NCBI GenBank assembly: GCA_003480725.1
Contig: QUJQ01000002.1
Span: 1 to 64,000, forward strand
Source of the DNA: Clostridiaceae bacterium AM27-36LB
GTDB lineage: Bacteria; Bacillota; Clostridia; Lachnospirales; Lachnospiraceae
Direction of reading: 5' to 3'
DNA length: 64,000 nucleotides
Numbering within the stretch: position 1 is the stretch's first letter; each line of letters starts with the position of its first letter. The notes under the pieces are model-generated. The model did not search any database, was not told the origin of the DNA, and saw only the letters and a list, made by a program, of their open reading frames with translations. Made by a program: the position numbers and the translations under genes. Shown here one piece after another: positions 45,835 to 54,465 of this stretch.

Positions 45835-46986
45835 TTAACCCTCCCTAAAATCTTGTATCCTGTGCATATGATCAATAAACATTCTTCCCGAAAATGCCAC
45901 ATGTGGGATTTCATAAAAGGTTCTGTCCTTCGGACAGATCGGACGATACAGAGGGTCTGCTACAATAATCTTCGTATTCTTCAGTTCCTCTTCCATCGCT
46001 TCTTCTCCCAGCACTGCCTTATCATTTTTCCCAAGTAAGACTTCACAACCCTTTAACGGACACAGTACACGGGTCATGCGTCCATATTTTTTCTCGATAC
46101 CTGCTGCCAACGATCCCATAGTGACCGGCTCTCCAATCAGAGTGATCTCTGTCTCCTGCTGCATACGGTTCTGCAAATATACATTTGCAGTGGCTGTCTG
46201 CTGCGTAACCGCCATCTCCAGTGCATAGGAAATATCTTCTGCCAGCCACTGATTCGGTGTTCCGATCACATAAGGGATGTGGCAAGTTTCCCAGAGAACC
46301 TTTGCTGCCCGCAGTCCCACTGCAGATACCACCAGATTGACATCTGCATTTCCTGATGTCTGTAAAGTCTCGAAGTCATCTCCCATAGCCCATGTAGACA
46401 AAACATTCCATCCATATTTATTCAGATTTTCTTTTAATGTATCTACATTTTCCTGTGGGCCAAAATCCAGTGGTGTTATGCCCAGAAGGTTGACACTGCG
46501 AGAAGAACCACTTTTCGCCTGACAGCCAGGTGCTTTGACGAAGCGCCTTGCAATCTCTTCTAAAGCCATCCCAGCTCCATATACATAATCATGCATGCCA
46601 TTTGTCGGCACAGAAAATGTGGGGATACCTGTTTTATTTTCAATCACTCGCGCGATTGCCGGAAAGTCCGTACCATTCATATAAGGAATCGGCGAACCCG
46701 CCAGGGCAATGAATGCAGGCTGCAGTTCACTGGCTGCATCTACAATATCATCAATAAATTTCCGGTCATTTCCCATGATTGCATCTGTTTCTGTAAGTCC
46801 GGAGATATAGATCAGGCTGTCCTGATCATACCAGCGGATCTCGTCATGGGTATTATAAGTAGAATTACATCCGGAAGGGTCATGCATGACTGTCATTCCG
46901 CCCAGTTCATACAAGGCAGAACAGACACCTGACACATCTGCCGTATATACCGGTATGATTCGATATGATTGTCTCATAGGCAGCAT
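45835..46986 (-). CDS. nitrogenase component 1-like protein, pair 2 small subunit
   Basis: About 383 residues of the NifD/NifK/NifE/NifN superfamily. Near the start are C22 and H-D-P-S-G-C (C40) followed by N-S-T-Y-N-T-H-D-E-I-R-W, which sit where NifD has its cluster-ligand cysteine. L-A-G-S-P-I-P-Y-M-N-G-T-D-F lies where NifD has a Thr-x-Cys, but Cys is absent. It is clearly similar to the protein at 53404-54465 (S-G-x-x-S/C...-Y-E, D-E-x-R-W, G-S/T-P-x-P, G-T-D). It likely forms a dimer with the preceding gene product, whose end it overlaps. ATG 46977 is an alternative start. Confidence 0.75.
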   Translation of the reverse strand: MLPMRQSYRIIPVYTADVSGVCSALYELGGMTVMHDPSGCNSTYNTHDEIRWYDQDSLIYISGLTETDAIMGNDRKFIDDIVDAASELQPAFIALAGSPIPYMNGTDFPAIARVIENKTGIPTFSVPTNGMHDYVYGAGMALEEIARRFVKAPGCQAKSGSSRSVNLLGITPLDFGPQENVDTLKENLNKYGWNVLSTWAMGDDFETLQTSGNADVNLVVSAVGLRAAKVLWETCHIPYVIGTPNQWLAEDISYALEMAVTQQTATANVYLQNRMQQETEITLIGEPVTMGSLAAGIEKKYGRMTRVLCPLKGCEVLLGKNDKAVLGEEAMEEELKNTKIIVADPLYRPICPKDRTFYEIPHVAFSGRMFIDHMHRIQDFREG

Positions 46987-48275
46987 TCGCACCCCCATCC
47001 CTTTTGAACGACCAGTTTTTCTGTATTTTTTTCATTTTGATATGCATCCATCATCAGCTCTGCAGTTCTTCGGATACCATCGAATCCATACAGACCTTCT
47101 CCCTGTACCAGATTGACAAAATGTCGGCTGCGACTGAAATAAGCTGCTTTCTGCCCGATTGCAAGCACTTCTTCACCGCTGCCTCTTGGCAGGATCCGCA
47201 TCTTTGGCTGGATCGTCGCGATCAGTTCCAGTTCCGATGCGTGCTCTTTAAGCCAGAAGAACTCCTCTTTCTCTTCCGGGCTGATACTGTCCAGATAGAC
47301 TGCTTTCACACGGAAACCATGTTTCAGAAGCAGCTTTGCCAGTCCCAGTGGTCTTGGATGGTATAGATAATCTAAGACAATCGGTGTCTCCTGGATCAGA
47401 TTTCTTGCTTCTGTAAGCTTTTCCTCACAGATCGCACGTTCGTGCGCCAGCTCGTCTTTCGTCAGCTCCGGTAATCCAAGCATGTCTGTTAACTGCTTTA
47501 ACTGCCGTTCGATCTCTTCATAAGAAAAACTACCCGGAAGATAAAGATGCTCGCGATCCAGACGTCTTGCCTGCGCTTCCATTCCATATTTTCCGGCAGG
47601 ATAACAGTTAATAAACAGACAACCCTTACTCATCTCCAGCAGTTCCTGCCAGGTATTGCAGACAGGCAGTTCTCTCACTGTATACCCATATCGCTTCAAT
47701 AACCGCTTGATGTCACTGCTCTCATCCAGGGCAAAATCACTGCCAAATACAGAGACGCTCTTTTCCTCTGCTTTACAGGCTGGAAGCATATCATACATAG
47801 CTTTCCGAAGCTTCTGATCCGGAGTCAGACTATGCTTTTGCATGATCGGATCCATATAGCATCGAATAAAACAGATATCTGGAAAACGTTCCTCTAATTT
47901 CCGATAAATATATTTCAGATCGCTTCCCAGAAAATGATGCAGACAGACAGTGAATAATAAAACAGCTTTGGGATGGTCTCCCCGTTTGTTCAGTACGTCA
48001 GTCACTCCCTCAATAGTAAGATCCTCCAGATTACTGTATAAGACATCTTTCTGCTCCACAATGACATAGGAAAAACGATCTGACGCATTCATCTCCGCAG
48101 CAGTCAGCACAACTCCACGCATACAGTTCTCTGCACAGACATAAATCTGTATAGACTCTGGAACCTGCATCCCTGTGTGCACAATATTCCAGTTGCCGTG
48201 CACTGGCGAATTATATTCCAGCTTCGATGCGAACGGTGCAGGAAATGAAGCATCTTTTATTGCTATCCTGCTCAA
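46974..48275 (-). CDS. nitrogenase component 1-like protein, pair 2 large subunit
   Basis: A 433-residue NifD/K-superfamily member. Y-N-S-P-V-H-G (21-27), V-P-E-S-I, cysteines C47 and C51 in C-A-E-N-C, and C111 in F-T-V-C-L-H-H-F-L-G-S-D align with the protein at 54452-55750 (F-N-S-P-G, V-P-D-S-I, C70 C71, [12 protein letters not shown]). A Cys-rich tail, W-G-C-E-C-C-L, ends the chain and may bind metal. The start is TTG 48275, overlapping the stop of the TM1266-like gene and following GGAGGAG. Partner and substrate unknown. Confidence 0.78.
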   Translation of the reverse strand: MSRIAIKDASFPAPFASKLEYNSPVHGNWNIVHTGMQVPESIQIYVCAENCMRGVVLTAAEMNASDRFSYVIVEQKDVLYSNLEDLTIEGVTDVLNKRGDHPKAVLLFTVCLHHFLGSDLKYIYRKLEERFPDICFIRCYMDPIMQKHSLTPDQKLRKAMYDMLPACKAEEKSVSVFGSDFALDESSDIKRLLKRYGYTVRELPVCNTWQELLEMSKGCLFINCYPAGKYGMEAQARRLDREHLYLPGSFSYEEIERQLKQLTDMLGLPELTKDELAHERAICEEKLTEARNLIQETPIVLDYLYHPRPLGLAKLLLKHGFRVKAVYLDSISPEEKEEFFWLKEHASELELIATIQPKMRILPRGSGEEVLAIGQKAAYFSRSRHFVNLVQGEGLYGFDGIRRTAELMMDAYQNEKNTEKLVVQKGWGCECCL

Positions 48276-48547
48276 TCGTCTGCTCCTCCTTCTGCCGGAG
48301 TGATCACATTAGAATAAGCCGTCTTCGCTGATATGCCTTTTAAGTGTCCGATCTTTCCAGAAAGTGCGCTGATCTTATCCTGCGGCGCATCAATGGCAAT
48401 GCTGATGATGCTGATTCCTTTTGCACGGTATGGAATCCCCATTCTGCCGATAATGTACTGGCGCGCTTCATGAAGCAACGTGTTTAATTCCTCGATCGCA
48501 TTATCCTGTTCTACAATAATGGAAATAACTGCCACTCTGGTGTCCAT
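48272..48547 (-). CDS. TM1266 family iron-only hydrogenase system putative regulator
   Basis: A 91-residue ACT-like protein. D-T-R-V-A-V-I-S-I-I-V-E at the start, R-Q-Y-I-I-G-R-M-G-I-P near 28-38, and I-S-I-I-S-I-A-I-D-A-P near 45-55 match the TM1266/NikR-C-like family, usually encoded with [FeFe]-hydrogenase genes. No such hydrogenase is near here. GGAGG lies nine bases before the ATG. The position in the operon suggests it may sense a ligand of the pathway. Confidence 0.85.
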   Translation of the reverse strand: MDTRVAVISIIVEQDNAIEELNTLLHEARQYIIGRMGIPYRAKGISIISIAIDAPQDKISALSGKIGHLKGISAKTAYSNVITPAEGGADD

Positions 48548-48588
48548 GCTTTGATTCCTCCTGTTTATTTACAACGATTCACAGCTGT

Positions 48589-49596
48589 TTAACAGATCCG
48601 CGGTAAAAGCTCTCCTCCCGGCTGGGGAAGCAGTGCCTGCGTTCCGATCTCAGTCTCCATGATCACTCTTCCTGGTTCATCTGCGATCACCTCTCCAATG
48701 ATCGCTGCATCTGCGGAATAAGGACATTTCCGCAATGTCTCTACAACGGCATCTGCCTCTTTTTTCGGTGCCATGATCACGAGTCTTCCTTCACATGCCA
48801 GATATAAAGGCTCCAGACCCAACATTCCACAGACACCTTTTACTTCTGGCTGTACCGGGACAGCTTTTGCATCCAGACGAATGCCCACATTACTCTGCCC
48901 GGCAATCTCATACAGAACTGTTCCCACACCACCTCTGGTGGCATCACGGATCACATGCAGATCGTGTGTGGTATCCATGACTGCCTTTACCGTATTCCAC
49001 AGAGGTGCACAGTCACTGGTCACATCCGCATCAATTCCGAAATCTTCCCGTTCCAGCAGGATCGTACATCCATGTCGCCCGATATCGCCAGTCACAATGA
49101 TCGCATCGCCCGGTTGTGCCAGTGCTCCACCAACAGTGACTCCTTCTTCAATCGCGCCTATTCCCGTTGTAGTGATAAATACACCATCCACCTGACCTTT
49201 TCCGGCTACCTTGGTATCTCCTGACACAATATGTACACCTGCTTCTTTTGCCGTTTTCTCCATGGCAGAAGCGATCTCCTCCAGTTTTTCCATAGGAAAT
49301 CCTTCTTCAATGACAAATGCACAGGTAAGATACAGTGGTCTTGCTCCCATACAGGCAAGGTCATTGACCGTTCCACAGATAGACAGTTTGCCAATATTTC
49401 CTCCCGGGAAAAATGCCGGAGAAACAATGAAACCATCCGTAGAAACTGCCATTTTCCCCACAGGCGGAAGTAGTACCGCTGCATCATCAGCCGTCAGATC
49501 CTTATTTGCAAAATGTGCCTTGAATATCTGATCGATCAATTCAGATGTCTGCTTACCACCAGCACCATGCGCCATTGTTACTGTTTTATTTTCCAT
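48589..49596 (-). CDS. hypE: hydrogenase maturation protein HypE
   Basis: A 335-residue PurM-like ATP-binding protein. With HypF it turns a thiocarboxamide on its C-terminal Cys into thiocyanate, giving cyanide ligands. M-A-H-G-A-G-G-K-Q-T near the start and D-D-A-A-V-L near 38-43 bind nucleotide and metal. T-G-D-I-G-R-H-G near 175 and R-D-A-T-R-G-G-V-G-T near 221-230 are typical. The chain ends L-P-R-I-C with the required C-terminal Cys. ATG 49596 is preferred to GTG 49599 for spacing from AAGGA. Confidence 0.95.
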   Translation of the reverse strand: MENKTVTMAHGAGGKQTSELIDQIFKAHFANKDLTADDAAVLLPPVGKMAVSTDGFIVSPAFFPGGNIGKLSICGTVNDLACMGARPLYLTCAFVIEEGFPMEKLEEIASAMEKTAKEAGVHIVSGDTKVAGKGQVDGVFITTTGIGAIEEGVTVGGALAQPGDAIIVTGDIGRHGCTILLEREDFGIDADVTSDCAPLWNTVKAVMDTTHDLHVIRDATRGGVGTVLYEIAGQSNVGIRLDAKAVPVQPEVKGVCGMLGLEPLYLACEGRLVIMAPKKEADAVVETLRKCPYSADAAIIGEVIADEPGRVIMETEIGTQALLPQPGGELLPRIC

Positions 49597-49626
49597 CACA
49601 TTTTCCTTCTTTCTTTAGGTATTGGC

Positions 49627-49776
49627 AACTATTCAGAGCCACATTCGCAAAACCGCTTCTTCGAAGCTTTCCTTTTGCTCATGTATGGCTTCTCGCCATA
49701 TACAGGCACCGAAATATGTTCCTGTATGCAAGCATACGTCACATATTTACGAGCCTGTGCATGGCTCTGAATAGTT
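49627..49776 (-). repeat. 150-bp MITE-like inverted-repeat element between hypD and hypE
   Basis: AACTATTCAGAGCCA (49627-49641) and TGGCTCTGAATAGTT (49762-49776) are perfect 15-bp inverted ends. Inside are further hairpins, such as GTATGC-AA-GCATAC, ATGGC-TTCTC-GCCAT and GCTTC-TTC-GAAGC. The outer end overlaps the hypD stop codon. A shorter relative is at 51039-51075. Confidence 0.8.
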
Positions 49777-50803
49777 ATGCATATTGATAGTACGCAGAAC
49801 ATGCTCCCTCACCGGATACCATACAAGCCCCCACCGGATGCTGCGGCGTACAGACTTTTCCGAACACTTTACAATCGGAGGGTCTGCATTTTCCCTGCAG
49901 CACATCGCCGCAACGACAGGCAGGATTCGGTTTTCCTTCTATCTTTGGCATCTGATATTTAATCCGCGCATCAAACTCCTGCCACTCCTGTCTTAGCCTC
50001 ATTCCAGATGCAGGGATCACCCCCAGCCCTCGCCATTCACTGTCACAGGCTTCCATCATCTCATCTACCAGCTGCTGTGCCTCCCTGCTTCCATCCTGTG
50101 TCACCACACGTGGATAACAGTTTACAAAAAATGGCTTTCCTTCCTGAAATTTTGCCAGTGCAACTGCAAGTGCTGTCATCAGCTCTTTTGCCGTAAATCC
50201 TGCCACAACACCGCTGATGCCTTCTTCTGCCAATGTCTCACACAGATGTGTTCCTGTGATGGCATTGACATGTCCCGGATATAAAAATACATCGGCACTT
50301 CCCTTTAACGCTTCATAAGCCTGAGGCATGGTTTTGTTGGCAGTCAGTATGGAGTAATTAGAACATCCGTCTTCCTTTGCTGCTTTGACTGAAAGACATC
50401 CCGCCGGTGTTGTTGTCTCGAATCCAACCGACAAAAATACCACCTGCTCATCCCCGTGTTCTCTGGCATATTTTTCAGCATCCGCCGGAGAATACACAAT
50501 GCGGACCTTTGCCCCCTGTTCCCGCGCACCCGCAAGACTCATCTTCGTTCCTGGCACACGGACCAGATCTCCAAAAGTACAGATAGTAACCCTCTTTTCC
50601 AGTGCCAGGTAAATTGCTTCGTCAATAAAACTGACCGGAGTTACACATACCGGACATCCCGGTCCTGAGATCAGCTCTACCTGTTCCGGCAGTAATTTAC
50701 GGATTCCCAGCCGGAAGATCTCATGAGTATGTGTCCCACACACTTCCATGATCCGCACATGAGGACCATCATAGGTTTCAATTATCTCTCTGGCTGTCTT
50801 CAT
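49775..50803 (-). CDS. hypD: hydrogenase maturation protein HypD
   Basis: A 342-residue iron-sulfur protein that, with HypC, holds the Fe(CN)2CO unit during assembly. It has E-V-C-G-T-H-T-H (20-27), G-P-G-C-P-V-C-V-T-P near 48-57, and a C-terminal Cys-rich region (C-R-C-G-D-V-L-Q-G-K-C and C-T-P-Q-H-P-V-G-A-C) that binds [4Fe-4S]. All these are canonical. It overlaps hypC by four bases. The stop codon lies on the edge of the inverted-repeat element. Confidence 0.95.
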   Translation of the reverse strand: MKTAREIIETYDGPHVRIMEVCGTHTHEIFRLGIRKLLPEQVELISGPGCPVCVTPVSFIDEAIYLALEKRVTICTFGDLVRVPGTKMSLAGAREQGAKVRIVYSPADAEKYAREHGDEQVVFLSVGFETTTPAGCLSVKAAKEDGCSNYSILTANKTMPQAYEALKGSADVFLYPGHVNAITGTHLCETLAEEGISGVVAGFTAKELMTALAVALAKFQEGKPFFVNCYPRVVTQDGSREAQQLVDEMMEACDSEWRGLGVIPASGMRLRQEWQEFDARIKYQMPKIEGKPNPACRCGDVLQGKCRPSDCKVFGKVCTPQHPVGACMVSGEGACSAYYQYA

Positions 50804-51012
50804 TGTAAAAATTCCTCCATGAGATGCTCTGTCTCGCTGTCATCCTCTTCTGTGATCTTTGCGATGGCCACGCCAGCATGAACCATCACATAATCTCCCG
50901 GCTCCAGATCCTCCAGAAGCTGGGCGGAAACCTCTCTTTTTGCACCGCCTGCATCAATAACTGCAGTACCATTGCTGATCTTTACTACTTTCGCAGATAA
51001 ACCTACACACAT
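50800..51012 (-). CDS. hypC: hydrogenase maturation chaperone HypC
   Basis: A 70-residue chaperone beginning M-C-V-G, with the invariant Cys2 that binds the iron complex and, in hydrogenase systems, the large subunit precursor. V-D-A-G-G-A-K-R-E-V (about 20-29) and G-D-Y-V-M-V-H-A-G-V-A-I form the small OB barrel. ATG 51012 is certain from the M-C-V/L-G rule and GGGAGG upstream. It lies between hypF and hypD. Confidence 0.95.
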   Translation of the reverse strand: MCVGLSAKVVKISNGTAVIDAGGAKREVSAQLLEDLEPGDYVMVHAGVAIAKITEEDDSETEHLMEEFLQ

Positions 51013-51038
51013 TTTTATAGCCTCCCATTCTATACTGT

Positions 51039-51075
51039 AACTATTCAGAGCCCATGTGCATAGCTCTGAATAGTT
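51039..51075 (-). repeat. short copy of the MITE-like element, overlapping the end of hypF
   Basis: AACTATTCAGAGC (51039-51051) and GCTCTGAATAGTT (51063-51075) form a 13-bp inverted repeat around CCATGTGCATA. It matches the two ends of the 150-bp element, joined through an internal deletion. The hypF stop codon TAG (51043-51041) and the last residues L-F-R-A-M-H-M-G-S-E are encoded by it. Confidence 0.75.
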
Positions 51076-53383
51076 GTGCCATACCATATGCCGCCTGTCC
51101 GACAGCGATTCCTCCGTCATTTGGCGGAACCATACGGTGCCGCAGCACTTCAAATCCTTCTTCTGTCAACCGTTCTTCTGTCAGACGCAACAACAGGCGA
51201 TTCTGAAACACGCCACCGCTTAAGACAGCTTTCTGCCTGCCGCTTACATTTCGAGCTTCCACACAGACAGCTGTGATCTGCTCTGCCAGTATCTCATGGA
51301 ACCAATACGCCAGTCTGCCACTATCTGCCCCCTGCAGCTTTGCTTCCACAATCCGCTGCACCAACAATTGGGTATTCAGAATAACATGTCCGTCTTCTTC
51401 ATATACCAACGGATCTATTTTCTCATTTTGTTTCTGTTCATGATCTTTTTGCTCATATGCTTCTGCTGCAAATTCCAGTGCCATGGATGCCTCGCCTTCA
51501 AAGCTGGACTTATGTCTGATACCAAGAATTGCACTGACTGCATCAAATAGCCGTCCCACACTGGTAGAGAGCACTGCATTCAACTTCCTGTCTGCCATGG
51601 CAAACTGTACCTTGCTCTCTTTTTCACTGCACAGATCAAGCTTTTTCATAATCTCCCCTGCAAGCTCACGGTCTTTGGTATAGCCGTAGATCATAGATAC
51701 TGCGATCCGCCAGCCTTCTTTTGCAGAGACATCTCCGCCAATCTGTAAAAATGGAGTTATATTTCCAAATCTGGTAAAGTCCTCATAATCTGCCAGCAGA
51801 ATCTCTCCACCCCAGATCGTACCATCTGTTCCATATCCGGTTCCGTCAAAGGCAACTCCAATAACCGGCTCCTGACAGTCATTTTCTACCATACAGGATA
51901 AAATATGTGCATAATGGTGCTGCACCTTTACTATCGGATAACCCAGCTCTTCTGCCACCACTGTGGAATTATATTTCGGATGCAGATCACAGACTACCAC
52001 CTGTGGATGTACTTCCAACAGTGTCTGAAACCGTTGGATCGTCTCCTGCAATGCTTTTACTGTCCTTAAGTCTTCCAGGTCTCCCACATATGGAGACGGA
52101 TAAAACCGACTGTCCACACCAATACAAAAGGTATTCTTCAGCTCTCCGCCGACTGCGAGCACCTTCCCTTTCCAGTCTGTCGACATCATAAATGGAAGCG
52201 GTGCATAACCTCTGGAACGTCGGATCATATACGGTTCATTTTTGTAAAAGTCCATGACCGTATCATCTGCCCGGATCCTGATCTTTCGATTATGGGACAG
52301 CATGGCATCACACAGATGTGACAGCTCCGCAACTGCCTCCGTATCCTCGCGGCAGATCGGTGCGCCGGAAGTATTTCCACTTGTCATGACCAGAATATCC
52401 GGCATCTCGATTCCGTCATCATACTGAAAAATCAATAATTGCACAGGCGCATATGGAAGCATCACTCCAACTTTTGGATTGCCCGGTGCAATAGAAGGCG
52501 CCAGTCTGCCTCCATTTTCTTTATCCAGCAGAAGGATTGGTTTCTGATGACCGGTCAGGATCATCTCCTGCTCCGGTGTCACCACGCATTCCCGCTTTAC
52601 CACCGATTCATCCTTTGCCATAACTGCAAAAGGCTTGGCCGGACGTCTCTTTAATGTCCGCAGACGCTGGACTGCTTCTTCGTTGGTGGCATCACAACAC
52701 AGATGGAAACCGCCGATTCCTTTGATTGCCACAATCTTGCCTTCGCTGATCATCCGACGTGTATAAGTGATGGCATCCTTTCCTCGCTCTGATCTGCCGA
52801 TCAGATAAACTTCCGGCCCACATTTATTACAGCACACCGGCTGCGCATCATAGCGCCTTGTCGTTTCATCCTCATATTCCTCTGCACAGTCCGGGCACAT
52901 GGGAAATTCTTTCATGCTCGTCCGTTCCCGGTCATAGGGCAGCGCATCCAGAATGGTAAGTCTTGGTCCACAGCAGGTACAGTTGATAAATGGATGCAGA
53001 TACCGCCTGTCCTTTGGATCATACATTTCTTCCTTACATTCTTCGCAGATCGCAATATCCGGCGAAACAAAGATCTCTCCCTTGGTCTTTTCACTTTCAA
53101 TAATATTAAACGTCTCAAAATGCATGTCTGTCTCTGCTGTGACATCCTCTGTATTGATTTTTAAAATAGCTGCACGTTTGGGTGGTTGGACTTCCAGTGC
53201 CTTCAGGAATCCTTCCATCTGTTTCTTTTGCCCCTGAGCATATATTTCCACATAAGGTCCCTTATTGCAGACCGTTCCGCAAATTCCGTTGGATGTCGCA
53301 TGACGACTCACCGTTGGCCGAAAACCAACCCCCTGAACGATACCATATACTCGGATACGCCAGGTCAGTTCCTTCTTGTTCAT
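51041..53383 (-). CDS. hypF: carbamoyltransferase HypF
   Basis: A 780-residue enzyme that carries carbamoyl from carbamoyl phosphate to HypE for cyanide synthesis. Domains: acylphosphatase (1-90), two zinc fingers (C-E-E-C ... C-T-C-C and C-P-D-C ... C-N-K-C, about 108-185), a YrdC-like part (about 200-385) with I-K-G-I-G-G-F-H-L, and the Kae1-like carbamoyl-transfer part (Y-N-S-T-V, V-Q-H-H-Y-A-H, D-G-T-G-Y-G). The end has L-S-G-G-V-F-Q-N. The last ten residues come from an inverted-repeat insertion. Confidence 0.94.
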   Translation of the reverse strand: MNKKELTWRIRVYGIVQGVGFRPTVSRHATSNGICGTVCNKGPYVEIYAQGQKKQMEGFLKALEVQPPKRAAILKINTEDVTAETDMHFETFNIIESEKTKGEIFVSPDIAICEECKEEMYDPKDRRYLHPFINCTCCGPRLTILDALPYDRERTSMKEFPMCPDCAEEYEDETTRRYDAQPVCCNKCGPEVYLIGRSERGKDAITYTRRMISEGKIVAIKGIGGFHLCCDATNEEAVQRLRTLKRRPAKPFAVMAKDESVVKRECVVTPEQEMILTGHQKPILLLDKENGGRLAPSIAPGNPKVGVMLPYAPVQLLIFQYDDGIEMPDILVMTSGNTSGAPICREDTEAVAELSHLCDAMLSHNRKIRIRADDTVMDFYKNEPYMIRRSRGYAPLPFMMSTDWKGKVLAVGGELKNTFCIGVDSRFYPSPYVGDLEDLRTVKALQETIQRFQTLLEVHPQVVVCDLHPKYNSTVVAEELGYPIVKVQHHYAHILSCMVENDCQEPVIGVAFDGTGYGTDGTIWGGEILLADYEDFTRFGNITPFLQIGGDVSAKEGWRIAVSMIYGYTKDRELAGEIMKKLDLCSEKESKVQFAMADRKLNAVLSTSVGRLFDAVSAILGIRHKSSFEGEASMALEFAAEAYEQKDHEQKQNEKIDPLVYEEDGHVILNTQLLVQRIVEAKLQGADSGRLAYWFHEILAEQITAVCVEARNVSGRQKAVLSGGVFQNRLLLRLTEERLTEEGFEVLRHRMVPPNDGGIAVGQAAYGMAQLFRAMHMGSE

Positions 53384-53403
53384 ACTCTTCCCTCATCACA
53401 GGA

Positions 53404-54465
53404 TCATTGGCAACCCTGTTCTCTCACTTCCGTAAGACGTCCCGATACAGCAAAATGCACCGCGTCCACAAAAGTTCCGGAAAATTCCGGTGTCATCCGC
53501 TCCATGCAGTGATCCGCATAGATCACATCGAAAGCTCCGCTTTCCACCAACTGGATATAATCTTCTTCATCCCTCAGATGAAGATCTCCATCCTTACGAA
53601 GTTCCGGCTTTACCATGAACCAGCTCGCCACCGTTATCTGTGCATCCGGTGCCTTTCTTAAGATTTCTTCCCGAATGGCAGAACCAATTACCTGCTGCTG
53701 TACAATCAATACCTTTTTCCTATGATAATCCATGTCAAAAATCAGTTCATCCACCAGCGGATATCCAACCTCATAAGGTGTTCCATAGGTTCGTTCCAGA
53801 TATTTCGCCGCTTCCAGGGCTGCCGGAGATACCACAATATGTCTCTCCACATTGGAAACCTTCTTCACAGCCCCCAGTCCATCTCCCATTCCATAACAGA
53901 CAGCTGTCTTTCCTTCCTCTGCAAAACGTTTCCTGATACGATCTGCAGCATGCAGATCACTGATATCCTGCGGTGTCATGCCAAGGATCCCGACCCTGCC
54001 CGGGATCACATCTTCCTTTTCACCTGCAAATACATAAAACAGTTCCATCCATGCTTTTTCTTCGCCTTTATCATACAATTCCATGCCATCCGTATCCACA
54101 GTCATGATCGGCAGATCCACCTTTTTCTCTGTCATACGCTTTAATGCATGATAATCGGTTCCGATCACGGCAGGAACCGGTGTTCCGATAATCGCTGCAA
54201 ATTTTGCATCCAGCTTCGTGGCTGCATCTGCAAGCTTTGCCACCAGTCTGTCATCCCGACCAAGAATTGCATCCATATCACGAAGTCCCGCACTGAACAG
54301 GGCACTTTTGCTTTCAAACCACCGCGGCTCATCAAATCCACAGATATTTCCGGTGCAGCCACCGGCATCACAGATCACGATAATCCCGTCAAATTCATAA
54401 AATACAGACACTGCGCCGGACTGATCCGGTGCAAAAGGTGTCAGGAATTTTCTAAGTCCTCTCAT
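53404..54465 (-). CDS. nitrogenase component 1-like protein, pair 1 small subunit
   Basis: About 353 residues in the NifD/NifK superfamily. C32, C37 and C42 in I-C-D-A-G-G-C-T-G-N-I-C-G, followed by F-D-E-P-R-W, occupy the cluster-ligand region. G-T-P-V-P-A-V-I-G-T-D-Y replaces the second Cys motif. It is paralogous to the protein at 45835-46986. ATG 54465 follows GGAGG and overlaps the upstream partner by 14 bases, which supports a heteromeric pair. It precedes hypF, with 20 bases between. Confidence 0.78.
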   Translation of the reverse strand: MRGLRKFLTPFAPDQSGAVSVFYEFDGIIVICDAGGCTGNICGFDEPRWFESKSALFSAGLRDMDAILGRDDRLVAKLADAATKLDAKFAAIIGTPVPAVIGTDYHALKRMTEKKVDLPIMTVDTDGMELYDKGEEKAWMELFYVFAGEKEDVIPGRVGILGMTPQDISDLHAADRIRKRFAEEGKTAVCYGMGDGLGAVKKVSNVERHIVVSPAALEAAKYLERTYGTPYEVGYPLVDELIFDMDYHRKKVLIVQQQVIGSAIREEILRKAPDAQITVASWFMVKPELRKDGDLHLRDEEDYIQLVESGAFDVIYADHCMERMTPEFSGTFVDAVHFAVSGRLTEVREQGCQ

